This document shows, piece after piece, positions 53,540 through 63,959 of a stretch of 64,000 nt of DNA (position 1 is its first letter; every line of letters begins with the position of its first letter). The stretch is from Pseudo-nitzschia pungens. Taxonomy: Eukaryota > Bacillariophyta > Bacillariophyceae > Bacillariales > Bacillariaceae. The position numbers and the translations under genes were made by a program. The notes beneath the pieces are model-generated. The model had not been told where the DNA came from. It did no database searches and saw nothing but the letters and a program-made list of their open reading frames with translations. The stretch is from the NCBI GenBank assembly GCA_037355855.1, contig CM074765.1:868001-932000 (forward strand), in the 5' to 3' direction.

Positions 53540-54994
53540 ATGGGATCGTTTGAAGAGAGCGGCCGCGAGTACGACGAACAGCTTTTGGTTGCGACAAATG
53601 AAACGCTCGAGTCCTTTCAAGACGATGTCCAATACCTGTGGTGTCCTTCGGATATTCCGGTGTACGATGAACCTCCATCGGCCTTGAATTTCTTGCGCAA
53701 CCACGTGGCCGTCAGTCGACCGTGCATCATTCGAAACAGCATTCTCACTAGAGATATCACAATGTCGAGAAAGGAGGAGGGTGAGGAGAATCGTGGGGGT
53801 GAGCCCCCGAGTGAAAATGATACCGTTCCGTTGCAATTGACCCTGGACGACCTGGTTCGGTGTTTTCGCACCAACGATGATAATACCGTGGAAGAAACTC
53901 CATCGTTGCCACCATTATGTGTGGATGTGACGCCGGACGGGCACGGCGATTGCCTGCGAAACGTCATTGTTGACAACGAAACAGGTACAGAGAAGAAAGT
54001 CTTTGTAAAGCCAATGGAAAGAACGATGACAATGTCCGATTTTTGTCGCCGTTTGAGACGGGGACGACACAAGCAGCAGATGCAGGAAGGTGACCGTGAG
54101 AATACTCTGGATCGAGTTTTTTCGAGCTCGTTTGAGTCGTCAGAAACCTACGACGAAGTGGAGGACACTGAGACAGATACAGAGTTTTGGGAGGATTGTG
54201 TGCTGTACTACTCTCGACAGAACGATTGCTTGAGACAAGAGCTACCTCTACTCTGGAACATGAAATCGTCACCCAGTGCAACAGACGAGAACGACAATGA
54301 TTCCTACTTGTTTCCGAGATCCTTTCCTTGGGCCGAAGAAGCATTTTTCGGAAACCTACCATCCGGTGCGCCAAATGGACCCGATGCGGTGAATTTGTGG
54401 ATGGGAGACGAACGGGCCGTCTCTGCAATGCACAAGGATCATTACGAAAATCTGTTCTATGTGTTGAGTGGAGAAAAGGTGTTTGGTCTATGCCCTCCTT
54501 CCGATGCACCCTTTCTTTATGAGCGGGAGGTTACATCCGGAAGATTTCGCGCCTCAATACCAAAAAACGAGTCATTTTCGAGCACAGGCAATGGTAACGA
54601 ACAAGAAAACGACCAACAAAGGCATTGGTCTGTGGTTCTAGATCGAGACGAGAATGAGGACGGCACTACCAAGCATTCCAAAGTGCACTGGATTGCAACC
54701 GATCTTTTCGGCAAAGATTTTTCCGGCAATGACCAAACTCACCCGAGCGAGGAATTCCCCTTGTCGCGATACGCGCACCCTATCACCGTCCATGTGAAAG
54801 CAGGGGAACTCCTGTACTTGCCATCCCTTTGGTTTCACCGAGTGACTCAAAGTCGCGAAACAATTGGAATCAACTACTGGTACGACATGAACTTTGAGTC
54901 GCCCATGTGGTGCTACTTTCACTTTTTGCAGAAACTGCGATCGGAACCTTGCGCCGAGCACCCCAGACCGGCTGACGACATCAACGGTCGATGA
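53540..54994 (+). CDS. JMJD7-like JmjC dioxygenase
   Basis: 484 residues, intact single exon from the ATG at 53540. JMJD7 is an Fe(II)/2-oxoglutarate lysyl hydroxylase (reported also as an endopeptidase). The core block reads VNLWMGDERAVSAMHKDHYENLFYV then SGEKVFGLCPPSD, giving iron ligands H298 and D300. The distal ligand is H433 in LWFHRVTQSRETIGINYWYD, closely matching the human [20 protein letters not shown]. The N-terminal quarter (VAVSRPCIIRN and LRNVIVD) also matches. Inserts of ~100 residues rich in Asp/Glu/Asn, near residues 75-250, make it longer than human JMJD7 (316). Known substrates are DRG-type GTPases; whether that holds here is inference. A second possible ATG (53526) is in another frame. 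Confidence 0.92.
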   Translation: MGSFEESGREYDEQLLVATNETLESFQDDVQYLWCPSDIPVYDEPPSALNFLRNHVAVSRPCIIRNSILTRDITMSRKEEGEENRGGEPPSENDTVPLQLTLDDLVRCFRTNDDNTVEETPSLPPLCVDVTPDGHGDCLRNVIVDNETGTEKKVFVKPMERTMTMSDFCRRLRRGRHKQQMQEGDRENTLDRVFSSSFESSETYDEVEDTETDTEFWEDCVLYYSRQNDCLRQELPLLWNMKSSPSATDENDNDSYLFPRSFPWAEEAFFGNLPSGAPNGPDAVNLWMGDERAVSAMHKDHYENLFYVLSGEKVFGLCPPSDAPFLYEREVTSGRFRASIPKNESFSSTGNGNEQENDQQRHWSVVLDRDENEDGTTKHSKVHWIATDLFGKDFSGNDQTHPSEEFPLSRYAHPITVHVKAGELLYLPSLWFHRVTQSRETIGINYWYDMNFESPMWCYFHFLQKLRSEPCAEHPRPADDINGR

Positions 54995-55070
54995 GAAAGA
55001 CAGCGGTACGTTGAACAGGGGCTCTCGTCTCCAAAAATGCGTCTTAATGCACGTGATACGAATCGATATT

Positions 55071-55184
55071 TCCAAGGAGGACCCACTTGTCATGCACCAC
55101 ACGGAAAAAGTATATGTTAGATTATGACCATAGTATCGGTGTATGGGTAGCAGAAATGTTGCCCGTGCCGCCGTGCCGAGGATT
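55071..55184. repeat. Direct repeat, copy 1 of 2 (114 bp)
   Basis: Identical at 112 of 114 positions to 55396-55509; the copies lie 325 bases apart in the same orientation. They begin TCCAAGGAGGACCCACTTG. Origin unknown: recent segmental duplication or remnant of a short mobile element. Confidence 0.95.
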
Positions 55185-55395
55185 TATGTCGTTTCCCCTA
55201 TCAAGTTTACAAGCGCAATCATTCGATTCGAAGGAAACTCACGATTACTTTTTTTTTTCCTTGCAGCGCATCCCATTGGTATTGAACCGTGCTTGAATCG
55301 AAGCAAGACCTGGAAAGAGTAGGCAATCGGTAAGTTGAGACACAGGACTGTTTTTGTTTTGTTCTGTTTTTCGGACGCGACCTGGGATGTGCCAA

Positions 55396-55509
55396 TCCAA
55401 GGAGGACCCACTTGTCATGCACCACACGGAAAAAGTATATGTTAGATTATGACCATAGTATCGGTGTATGGGTAGCAGAAATGTTGCCTGTGCTGCCGTG
55501 CCGAGGATT
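55396..55509. repeat. Direct repeat, copy 2 of 2 (114 bp)
   Basis: Second copy, with two C-to-T differences from the first. It ends GCCGAGGATT. Confidence 0.95.
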
Positions 55510-55742
55510 GAAACACCCATTAAGCGTGTTGTTGATAGCTATTTGTCGCAGAGGATATCATGTACACAAATCTCACGCAGCTTCTCTATCATTTTTCAGT
55601 TTCCAGGCAATGTGATGGTGAATGATAGAGTCACTGGGTTACAGCATTTTGTCAGATAGTGTTGAAAACTTAATTCGATATATTTCTAATTAGAATACTT
55701 GTCTTGTACAATTCCAAAAGTATTGCTCTTTTGTAAATTTCG

Positions 55743-56399
55743 TTAGGTCCATACGCGCATACTAAGGACTGCGATAATTGCATTCTCTTTTCTTCCTCCA
55801 TAAAGGACGGGAGCACAGACAATCTCATCACTCATGTTGAATTCAAAATGATCCGTAAGCTCAGAAATCATGACTTTGGTAGTGGCCACAATTTTTTTGT
55901 CATCGTCGTACCAATCGTCTTCGTCTTGCATCTCATCCTTCTCATAGCAAAAAGCGGCATATTTAGGATTCGACCAATCTCGTGCTTCAACTGTTGATAC
56001 TGCACGCACATCGTATCCGTCGAAAGTCAACTTCAATCCAAGCGCATTTACACAGGTCTCGACCGAAGGAATCCCCGTCGTTTTCCCTGTCTCGTCGGCA
56101 AACAGCAAAATCCTGCCTGTCACGTCACTCTCGGAGGCGGGTAGTGTTGCCTGTTGGAGCGTGTCCACCATGGCACGCGCAACGTCCAAACATTCCTTGC
56201 TGAATGCGGTCGGTCCAGATGATGCCTCGAGTGACGAACTGACTGCGGTTGATCCATACGCTGCCTCGAGTGACTCTAGATGAACATCTTCCCTGCCTAG
56301 ATTTTCCTCAAATTCACCACCAACTATCCATTCTCCAGATTCTAACGATAGTTTCGCAGCCGAAATTCCTTGATCGAAACCTTCCACATACGTCACCAT
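55743..56399 (-). CDS. Acidic protein of unknown function
   Basis: 218 residues from the ATG at 56399; the frame extends upstream to a GTG, which is not a likely start. Acidic, without membrane spans or signal peptide. Regions resembling a small alpha/beta fold occur near residue 100 (VTGRILLFADETGKTTGIPS) and near the C-terminus (EIVCAPVLYGGRKENAIIAVLSMRV). There is a DDDKK acidic loop (~175). No family recognised. Coding potential is supported by an uninterrupted, compositionally balanced frame with typical diatom codon use. Confidence 0.72.
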   Translation of the reverse strand: MVTYVEGFDQGISAAKLSLESGEWIVGGEFEENLGREDVHLESLEAAYGSTAVSSSLEASSGPTAFSKECLDVARAMVDTLQQATLPASESDVTGRILLFADETGKTTGIPSVETCVNALGLKLTFDGYDVRAVSTVEARDWSNPKYAAFCYEKDEMQDEDDWYDDDKKIVATTKVMISELTDHFEFNMSDEIVCAPVLYGGRKENAIIAVLSMRVWT

Positions 56400-57249
56400 T
56401 GGTTCTCGTCGTGCTCTTTTTAATACGGTGAACGAATTATACACTGCTTTGATGACACGGAGGAGTTGGGTTCGTTGGATATGTCCTGTTCAGTGCAGAG
56501 CCTTTTATCCTTCAAAAGTCTTTTTGTTTGATTCATCGAGATGCATCACAATTCAGTTTTTTTTAAAAAAAACAAAGATCCAACTTTCATGGGCCCTGGG
56601 AGTCGTGAATGATGAATCACTGCATGGAACGACCTTCAAGCTCTTATCGGCGAAATGTCATAAGTCTTCCGCTTACACCCTTAACCTTACGGCAAACACC
56701 AAACACCAAACAACAGTCGACATTCGACATGGAAATCCTAAACCACGACTAAATTCGAAACTTGATTGACGGAAGAGAAAATTTCGGAAACGACTTGCCG
56801 GTTGATTGCTCATTTGGCTTGGTTTTGTTCTAACTGTACCAGTTTTGGGTAAGTTAAGGTTTACCACGTAGGGAAGTAAGGCTTACAACGTACGTAATTA
56901 CTGGTAACTTACGATTAATTACCTCCATGCTGCACCCGGACTTTGGCGCGCCATGCTCTATCGGTATGTACGTCGTCCATAGGTTATTAGAAATAACAAC
57001 CGCAGTACAATACGTAACTTACTCATACCCAGTACGACGGAAATGCCGTACCGTATGCAACGTGACTGAAAGCTGAAATCGGTTCCACCGACGCCTGCAT
57101 TCTGCCTGTGCCGTACCGTACGGTAAGTTACTGTACGATAGAAAACAATGGCACGGCATGATGACAAGTAATCTTACTGTAAACCTTAGCAGAAGGAAGC
57201 AGTAAGGAAGTTTCTATCGAACAGTTTCTATCGAACAGACTGGATTGCA
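56400..57249. other. Divergent spacer
   Basis: Upstream region of the unknown acidic-protein gene (-) and of CTF8 (+). Contains GTAAGGTTTACCACG (56850-56870), TACGTACG and CCGTACGGTAAGTTACTGTACG (57112-57130) words. No gene seen. Confidence 0.5.
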
Positions 57250-57853
57250 ATGTCGGGTAGAAGTAGCGCCGCCAGCGAAGGCAACGAAGAATCCTACGTC
57301 GCCCCGGAAACATCCAAGGTAATTCCGGTGCTTGCCTACAACAATGGATCCGAAGACAATGACAATGACGACGAATCCCATCTTCCGCCGGAATACGCCA
57401 TGATCGAATTGAACGGGAACTTGATCGCGCCGGTAGAGCTTCCACCGGGAGATACGTGCCGCCAAATATTCGGGGCCGACAGACGGGTCGAGTTGGGAAA
57501 ACTTTACGTGCAGGGGCCCGAAAAGGCGAGTACATTCCATACCGTTGGACCCACCCAACGCCATGCGGAAACCCGTCGGGATCGGTTCTTCTGACGGACC
57601 ACTCTTTTGCTCTTTTTGTTTCCCTCTGAATCTCTCTGGTGTATTTTGACAAAAAAAAACGCAGACGCCAATCATGATACTGGGGAGTCATCAACTCACG
57701 GGGGAGGAGAAAAAGATCGATGATCCCTTTTGTCTGATGGAGAAAAAGTACAAAGAAGGCGTCACGCCGAAGCAAATCGAATCCTATCAGATCATTGGAA
57801 TAGTCAAGAAGAAGTTCTTGTTCAAGAATTATCCTAAGGTCATCATGCGATAG
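57250..57853 (+). CDS. CTF8: CTF8, subunit of the alternative clamp loader RFC-CTF18 (one intron)
   Basis: Two exons, 57250-57525 and 57665-57853, giving 154 residues. CTF8 with DCC1 and CTF18 forms the RFC-CTF18 complex that loads PCNA for sister-chromatid cohesion. The body reads YAMIELNGNLIAPVELPPG, then LGKLYVQG, and after the intron PIMILGSHQLTGEEKKIDDPF, SYQIIGIVKKKFLFKNYPKVIM, matching the human CHTF8 pattern MELQGEIE...LGDLHY, PVLIVGHHIL, and LVTALIKDKILFKTRPKPII. The N-terminal ~50 residues are Ser/Asp/Glu-rich. The intron that links the halves in frame uses a GC rather than GT donor. A long antisense frame is a shadow. Confidence 0.93.
57526..57664 (+). other. Intron of CTF8 with a GC donor
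   Basis: 139 bases. The exon 1 phase after ...GPEK is 0, and the intron starts GCGAGT and ends AACGCAG. Using GC-AG joins GPEK to TPIMILG in frame, as required by the CTF8 family; a GT donor nearby would shift the frame. Confidence 0.8.
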
Positions 57854-59222
57854 CAGTTCGGAGAACGAAATGGGAGTGATGGTCGTGGGGGAGAGAAAGA
57901 TTGCCGGAATTGGAATACTGCCTTGCGATCATGTGCATTCTGGAGACACACAAGTTGATGAGATCGACAGAGTGCAGGTGCCATAGCGTAGTGTACAACG
58001 AATGAATTTCACAGAGGTTTGGTCGATTGAGTTCCGCCGTGAAAGGCTCCTGCAGAGTATGTGACCGCTTCTAAAATGTAAATAGAAGGCGACAGTATTG
58101 CTCTTCTCCCGATACGCTTTCGCTGACTTCCCGAACCGGCCGTCGTGATATTATTATTCTTTCTCGAGGGATGGAACGGTTGCGAACAAGTTGTTGTACT
58201 ATGAATACTGCAGGAAGAAATGGTTCGGCGACTTTTGACGTGCGTCTCATGAAACTAGGAGTAGTTCTTGTATTTTATCAGTCCCTCGTTTTTTGGCAAC
58301 CGAACTGTCTCGGTAGAGATCATGTCATTGTTTGTGTTGATGTCCAAACTATTTGTTGGGGTGCCGTACTCATGCCGTCTGATCAAGCTGCTGATGCGTC
58401 GTTACTGCGCTTGTAGTGCTAATCAAATCGGATCCAATCATTTCCATCGGACATCGATCCGATTTTTACCGGCGAAATAGCTTTTCTTTCCGTGTGTATC
58501 TGGGCGAATCGATGCTTCGTATTTTACTGGTCCTCGTAATCCTTCGATTGATTCAGTCCCGACATCTCGGAAGACCTCGTCTCGTTCCCTTCATCACCGT
58601 CGCTGATGAAAATGTTCGTTCATAATCCCACAAATCCCTGGCTACCATCATTGCTCTACGTGCAAAGCAGTGTCCGGCCAGTGGTGCCGAGTTCTTGTAT
58701 CATTTTTTGAAAAGTAAGCAACGCAAGCACTACAGAACACTACAGAACAAAGTGACCGCAATCAGAACTACAACTATGGGATTTATACTAGCTGTTGGAT
58801 TGTCTATGTTATCGGTACTTCGTAACACCGATTGGAACTATGTACATACACGTAACCTTACTGTACACGAACTTTTTCCGTAAAAGATAGTTTTTGCCAA
58901 CTTTCTTCCCGGGAGGTATGAAGGACGGACGAAGAATTTGATGCACGACTGAGCAGGGCATTAACATGCCCACTGCCACCCGCCAAAAAAATAATCCTCT
59001 TAGACTCTCTCTCTCTCTCATCCATCCTCCATCCTCCATCATCAGACCAAACGAGCATGAAACCTCAGCATAATGCTTGATTGACTTCAAACCTTTTGTT
59101 TTGAATTGACCGCTGAGAGTAAAACGATAGAACATCATATATATAGATACACAAAAGCAACAATCACCAGACAATCCGATCGCAAGAATCAGCAGCGAGG
59201 GGGACGACAGAGAACAGAGACA
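57854..59222. other. Spacer between CTF8 and NBP35
   Basis: 1.37 kb with no gene supported; frames of 60-80 codons near 58171-58625 lack recognisable content. A (CT)n tract is at about 59008-59020. The last ~150 bases form the probable NBP35 leader. Confidence 0.5.
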
Positions 59223-60422
59223 ATGACAACGACAACGACGGAAGCAAATAATAATAACAACAACAATTCCACCGAAGCTCCTCCTCCGGACAATGCCAAC
59301 GCCGGATGCGTCGGTCCGTCATCGGCCGACGCGGGCAAGGCCTCCGCGTGCGACGGTTGCCCGAACCAAAAGGCCTGCGGCAGTGGCGCCTTCAACAGCC
59401 CCGAAGCGATCGCCAAGGCCCGGGAGGAAACCACAAGGCTCAAGACGTCCCTGGAGAACGTTTCGCACACGGTCCTCGTGCTGAGCGGAAAGGGTGGCGT
59501 CGGAAAATCCACCGTCAGCTGCCAGTTGGCCCACACGCTGGCGAGCATGGGTTACGCGGTGGGCTTGCTGGACGTGGACCTCTGCGGCCCCTCGGCACCC
59601 CGGATGATACTGGGCGATGCCCACCTGACGGCGCAGATCTCGCAATCGGCCTCCGGTGGATGGATTCCCGTCTACAATCCGGACAAGCCCAACCTGTGCT
59701 GCGTCTCGATTTCCTTCTTGCTGCCGGACGAAAACCGGGACCAGGCGGTGGTGTGGAGAGGACCGCGAAAGAATGGGTTGATCCAGCAGTTCCTGACCCA
59801 GGTCGACTGGACGGGGGAGACGGACGGCCTCGACTATCTCATTGTGGACACCCCGCCGGGGACCTCCGACGAGCACATCTCGACGGTCCAATACCTCCAA
59901 AAAGCCGGTGCGGTCTCCGGGGCGGTCCTGGTGACCACTCCCGAAGAAGTTTGCATGGCCGACGTTCGAAAGGAACTCAATTTCTGCCAAAAGACCAAGG
60001 TTCCCGTCATGGGAGTCGTCGAAAACATGGGGGAGTATACCACCACTCTCGACCGCCTGACCTTTGCCACCACCGCGTCGGAATCATCGGGCAGGGAGGA
60101 CTGCACGAAAAAGGTTCTGGAAACATTGCGGAAGCACTGCCCGGAACTCTTCGACAACGGGGCGAACCTTTCGGTGTCTTCGACGCTCTACCCGGCCAGC
60201 GGGGGTGGTCCCAAGGAAATGGCGGACCGATACAACGTTCCGTATTGGGGTTTGCTCCCCATGGATCCCGATCTCTTGCAAGCCTGCGAGCACGGGAGGG
60301 CCTTTGTCGAGGAGCGACCGGACAGCCTCGCGGCCAGAGCCCTGGAGGAGTTTTGCCGCAAAATCATCGCCGAGCTACCCGTGGAAGAAATCGAAGACGG
60401 AGACGATGCCATGGAAAACTAA
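59223..60422 (+). CDS. NBP35: NBP35-type P-loop Fe-S scaffold (CIA pathway), without the usual CPxC
   Basis: 399 residues, intact. NBP35 works in cytosolic iron-sulphur cluster assembly. It has the N-terminal four-Cys motif exactly spaced (C29-x13-C43-x2-C46-x5-C52), the deviant Walker A GKGGVGKST at 89-97, LDVDLCGPSAPRM, a switch DTPPGTSDEH and the TTPEEVCMADVRKE block. Where other NBP35/CFD1/Mrp proteins have VENMS followed by CPxC, this protein reads VENMGEYTTTLDRL and lacks the pair, although later Cys residues occur (DCTKK, HCPEL). The C-terminal PYWGLLPMDPDL block is typical. A Thr/Asn/Pro-rich ~28-residue extension precedes the Cys motif. Confidence 0.93.
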   Translation: MTTTTTEANNNNNNNSTEAPPPDNANAGCVGPSSADAGKASACDGCPNQKACGSGAFNSPEAIAKAREETTRLKTSLENVSHTVLVLSGKGGVGKSTVSCQLAHTLASMGYAVGLLDVDLCGPSAPRMILGDAHLTAQISQSASGGWIPVYNPDKPNLCCVSISFLLPDENRDQAVVWRGPRKNGLIQQFLTQVDWTGETDGLDYLIVDTPPGTSDEHISTVQYLQKAGAVSGAVLVTTPEEVCMADVRKELNFCQKTKVPVMGVVENMGEYTTTLDRLTFATTASESSGREDCTKKVLETLRKHCPELFDNGANLSVSSTLYPASGGGPKEMADRYNVPYWGLLPMDPDLLQACEHGRAFVEERPDSLAARALEEFCRKIIAELPVEEIEDGDDAMEN

Positions 60423-61859
60423 AGCACCGGACATCGATGGCTACAAAACAGAAGCTTGGTTGGTTTGGGGGAGAAAAAAGATATGCTACAACGAGGAGTT
60501 GAAGGCATGCCATGAGACTTTCGGTTCTCTGAGACATGGAATGGGTGCGAGATATGACCAAAATACCGCAGGCACGCCTACGGCTACACTATGAAAAATT
60601 CTCCTGATTTCACAATGGAATGGCATCAACGCAAGAAACGGCATTTCGGATACCAATGCTTTGCAAAGACCTTGTGGCGTAAAGGACGTTCGGGTTGATA
60701 TGGTGTAGAGGCACCCTTGCTCGCAGAAACAATAGAGTACTACTAGAAAGGATCTGCCATCCGCGTAGTAGGAGGCGTACGAGGGTAAAACTATCCAAGC
60801 TACAAAAATATGACTCGAAATGCACTTTTGTTTTTGTTTTGAAATTATCGAGAGTTATTGAAGTCGATACTTTTGCTGTTTTGAAAGATGTTTCGCTTCT
60901 TTATGTTTGGCATTGAATCTTTTGGTTGCAATCTTTTTGAGGCGACACGTACCGAAATTCAGTAGCTCATCTATTTATCGGTTTGATATGTATGCAGTTC
61001 GTTGTCGGACGCAGTTGGGGAGTATTCTGTTTGGCGCTTTTGTCGGAAAGCTTTCATTGGCGATGGGTTTGCGTGATGGATTTGAGAGCCGGAACAACGT
61101 TTCACAAAAGTCGAGTGCGCCGCGCGACGCATGCGGTGCTCCGCCACGGGAGACTGGCTGCTGCAATTACTCGCACCAATAGAGGGCATCGTCGTCGTTT
61201 TCCTGTTTTCGGGAGTCTTGGAAGAACGTCTTTACAGACGTCCAAGACGATGGCGCCGGTGCTCTTTGGGAATGGAATAGAATGTCCGCGGTGCCGTTGC
61301 ATTTGATGCTGTTGATCGGAACCGAAGTCGACAAATTGTGCCGTCGTTCATCAATCATCGTGTCGAAGACTACGAGGTGTTCGTGATGATTCGCAGCACT
61401 GTGCGGCAAAGTTTTGATGGTGTTGGTGTTGGTATTGGAATTCATCGTTCCTTTTCTTTTGGCCTTCTGTGTTGTTGCCGTGCCTTTGGTTTGTAGTAGT
61501 ACTTCCTTTGTTGGATTTGGGCGCTTCCTTTCTGTAGACCGTTGTCAACGGCGCTTCTGTCTCAGCAAATGATATCCATCACCATGGATGTCATCCGGCG
61601 TCACAGTACAATTCTCACACTGCCTACCGGTTCCTTCGATAACAATGCTTTTCGAAGAAAATCATCTGAAAAGATTTTTGAAATCATGGCGACATTCATT
61701 TCTATTTTTAGAAGGAACGTATCAGGAGCTGTTTATTGATCAACGACATACTACCGGTAATTACTACTGTACCGTAACAATAGAAATGCTGAAGGATTCT
61801 CAATTTGTTTTGTTCATTGTTTCAGGATTCATGGTGCGACACAACATTTTGTACTGACC
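60423..61859. other. Spacer, possible broken frame
   Basis: No supported gene. On the minus strand 60975-61445 is one frame interrupted by a single TAG at about 61167, whose composition is only weakly coding. TACCGGTAATTACTACTGTACCG words occur near 61752. Confidence 0.4.
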
Positions 61860-62530
61860 CCTTGGAAATAAGTAGCTACTACTACACCATCAGGGTTCAG
61901 GGCTTGGGAGGGCAATACGCCGCCTTCTCCAAATGACTGGGGTTGTGATATCCCAAGCTGGTACTAGCATAGACTACTAGTATCTCATTATTAGTAGAAG
62001 TATTACTATTATTTCATATTATGCTGCTGTAAACTAAGATGTTGCAGAAAAACCAATGTATTCATTGATTCCAGCAATCACTGACACCTGGTAGTCTACT
62101 ACTAGTAGTATATCATGAACAGCACGCTTCGGGGAATATCATCATTGGTGAGACTCTCATCAAATGGTCAGCGCCCAAGAGGGAAAACACTCCGAGCTCA
62201 TTCTTGAAGTTCAACCACCAGGTGCTTGCTGACCATCACAGTATAAGAGATTGCAGCCTTGCTGGTGATGTTCCAATTTTTAAGACTTCATTTGCTGTCT
62301 TCTTTGCCTTGAAAATCAGCAAACTATTTCTTGAGTTGTTCTTGAAACCAGACCAGAAATTGAGTCAGGGAGCAATTGGTGGGACCAGTCAATATCTGCT
62401 GACGACATATTTACAATTTACTTTCTCAATGTTTTTGATGGTTTTTAAACTGCCAACAACAACCACAGATTCAGTATCCCATTCATTTACTCAAGTACTA
62501 CTACTAGTACTAGTTCTTCTTCTTCAATCA
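61860..62530. repeat. AT-rich island with ACTAGTAGTA-type repeats
   Basis: Gene-free, low-GC, with triplet words at 61870-61885, 61965-62010, 62093-62112 and 62495-62515. Fourth of four such islands in the window, besides smaller clusters near 10.5 and 12.1 kb. Confidence 0.55.
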
Positions 62531-63959
62531 GTTGGGGTGCTGCTCACTCCTCTTCCAATGCTGCATTAGAAATAAACCAATGCTATTATACTCATTTTTG
62601 TCTTCTAAAGAACTGCAAAGCAAGAAAGACCTTGTAAGCAAAACAAAACAAAACCTGATTATCTTGTTTGAACTTGCGGAGCCTTATTGGATGAAGAGTT
62701 TTCTCTGGTTGCTTTGCAAAGTTGTGCATAACAGTACCAGCATACGGTAATTGTAGGCCTCACTAGTTGCTTCGTCTGGGTAAGGTTAAAATTACCGTAC
62801 AATACGGTTTACAACGAAAAAGAAGTAATAACCTTAGTATTCGGGCCGCGGGTTTGAATTGCGCTTTTGGTCTTGTTCTTGGTCAGTCCCGTCGCGCATC
62901 CTGCGCGCAATGAAACAAACCATGGGCAATAGTAGATTCGCTATTATTTTAGTCCAACCAATTTCGATCTAGAGAACTTCGATAGAATGCTCTTCTTCCC
63001 GGTGAACTCTCTAACGGCAACGATCGAAATTCGATTTCAATTTTGACGTTCCGTTTTTTTGTTCTTCCTCTTTCATCAGCAGCGCCTCACGTTGCCCCTT
63101 TCCGCTCTCAAACTTGCGGCGGTTTTCACTGGGTTCAGCCGTAGAACGTCAGTTTTCGGACACAACACCTCCTTTGTAACGCAGTAACAAGAGGATTGGC
63201 TACCCTCGCTGCTGTTGCAAACCGAACACAAACCTTTCATCAACTACCCTTTCACCCTTCTCTTTAATAACTCTACGTCAACTGTAGAGTAGAGAGACCT
63301 TTCCCTTTTCTCAATTCGTCGATCTGTAGGTATTTATCGCAGGGACTGCGAGAGTCATCGGGACACACGTTTGCTTCGATGTAGTACTAATTTCTCCGTA
63401 GTTTTCTCCGTAGAAGAACGAGTGCAACCGTTGTATCGTGCAACATCGTTGGAGCCTCCAAGAGCAAGAGACAAAGGAAATACATCCCTTGTGCCTTTGT
63501 TTGTTTAGATGCATACAAAGTCTCACTTCTTCTCTTTCGATTCATTTCCTCTCTGGATGGTCTCGGATGCGAAAACGAATCTCAAAACATTTTTAAAACT
63601 ATCAAACAATCACACGAACCACGCCTCGTTTCCCGGTAACAAACCATTACACAACAATAACCAAACGAACAAAAAATTAACGAAATATCTCCCCAGACCA
63701 CAGAGGCAAAATTACTTTCTGATAATCTAGTACGGGGAAAGACTTGGAGGGTTTTTACCACTCCTATCGGGGGAGAATCTTTTTCCGTCCATTCAACAAC
63801 TTTAATCTGAAAGCTTGTCTTCGGTGGACAAGTAAAGGCACATCGAAAGGTCGTCATTCCATTGAAGAGGAAACGACAATCCTTTGTTGTAATTTTATCC
63901 AAGCCTAGTCTTGGCCGAAGAACTATACGTTGGTACTAGCAATCCATCGACGAAACAAC
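62531..63959. other. Right-hand spacer
   Basis: No supported gene. Contains TACCGTACAATACGG near 62793. The segment 63010-63960 is T/C-rich with many short CT-rich stretches, as in a long 5-prime leader or promoter of the gene at the edge. Confidence 0.45.

Larger units (their letters stand above)
54995..55742. other. Convergent spacer containing a direct repeat
   Basis: Contains the two copies of a 114-base direct repeat. No gene is supported; short frames arise from the repeat sequence. Confidence 0.55.

Noticed and set aside
60975..61445. TAG readthrough gene on the minus strand
   Set aside because: A single frame interrupted by TAG, but codon bias is weak and no domain is present.
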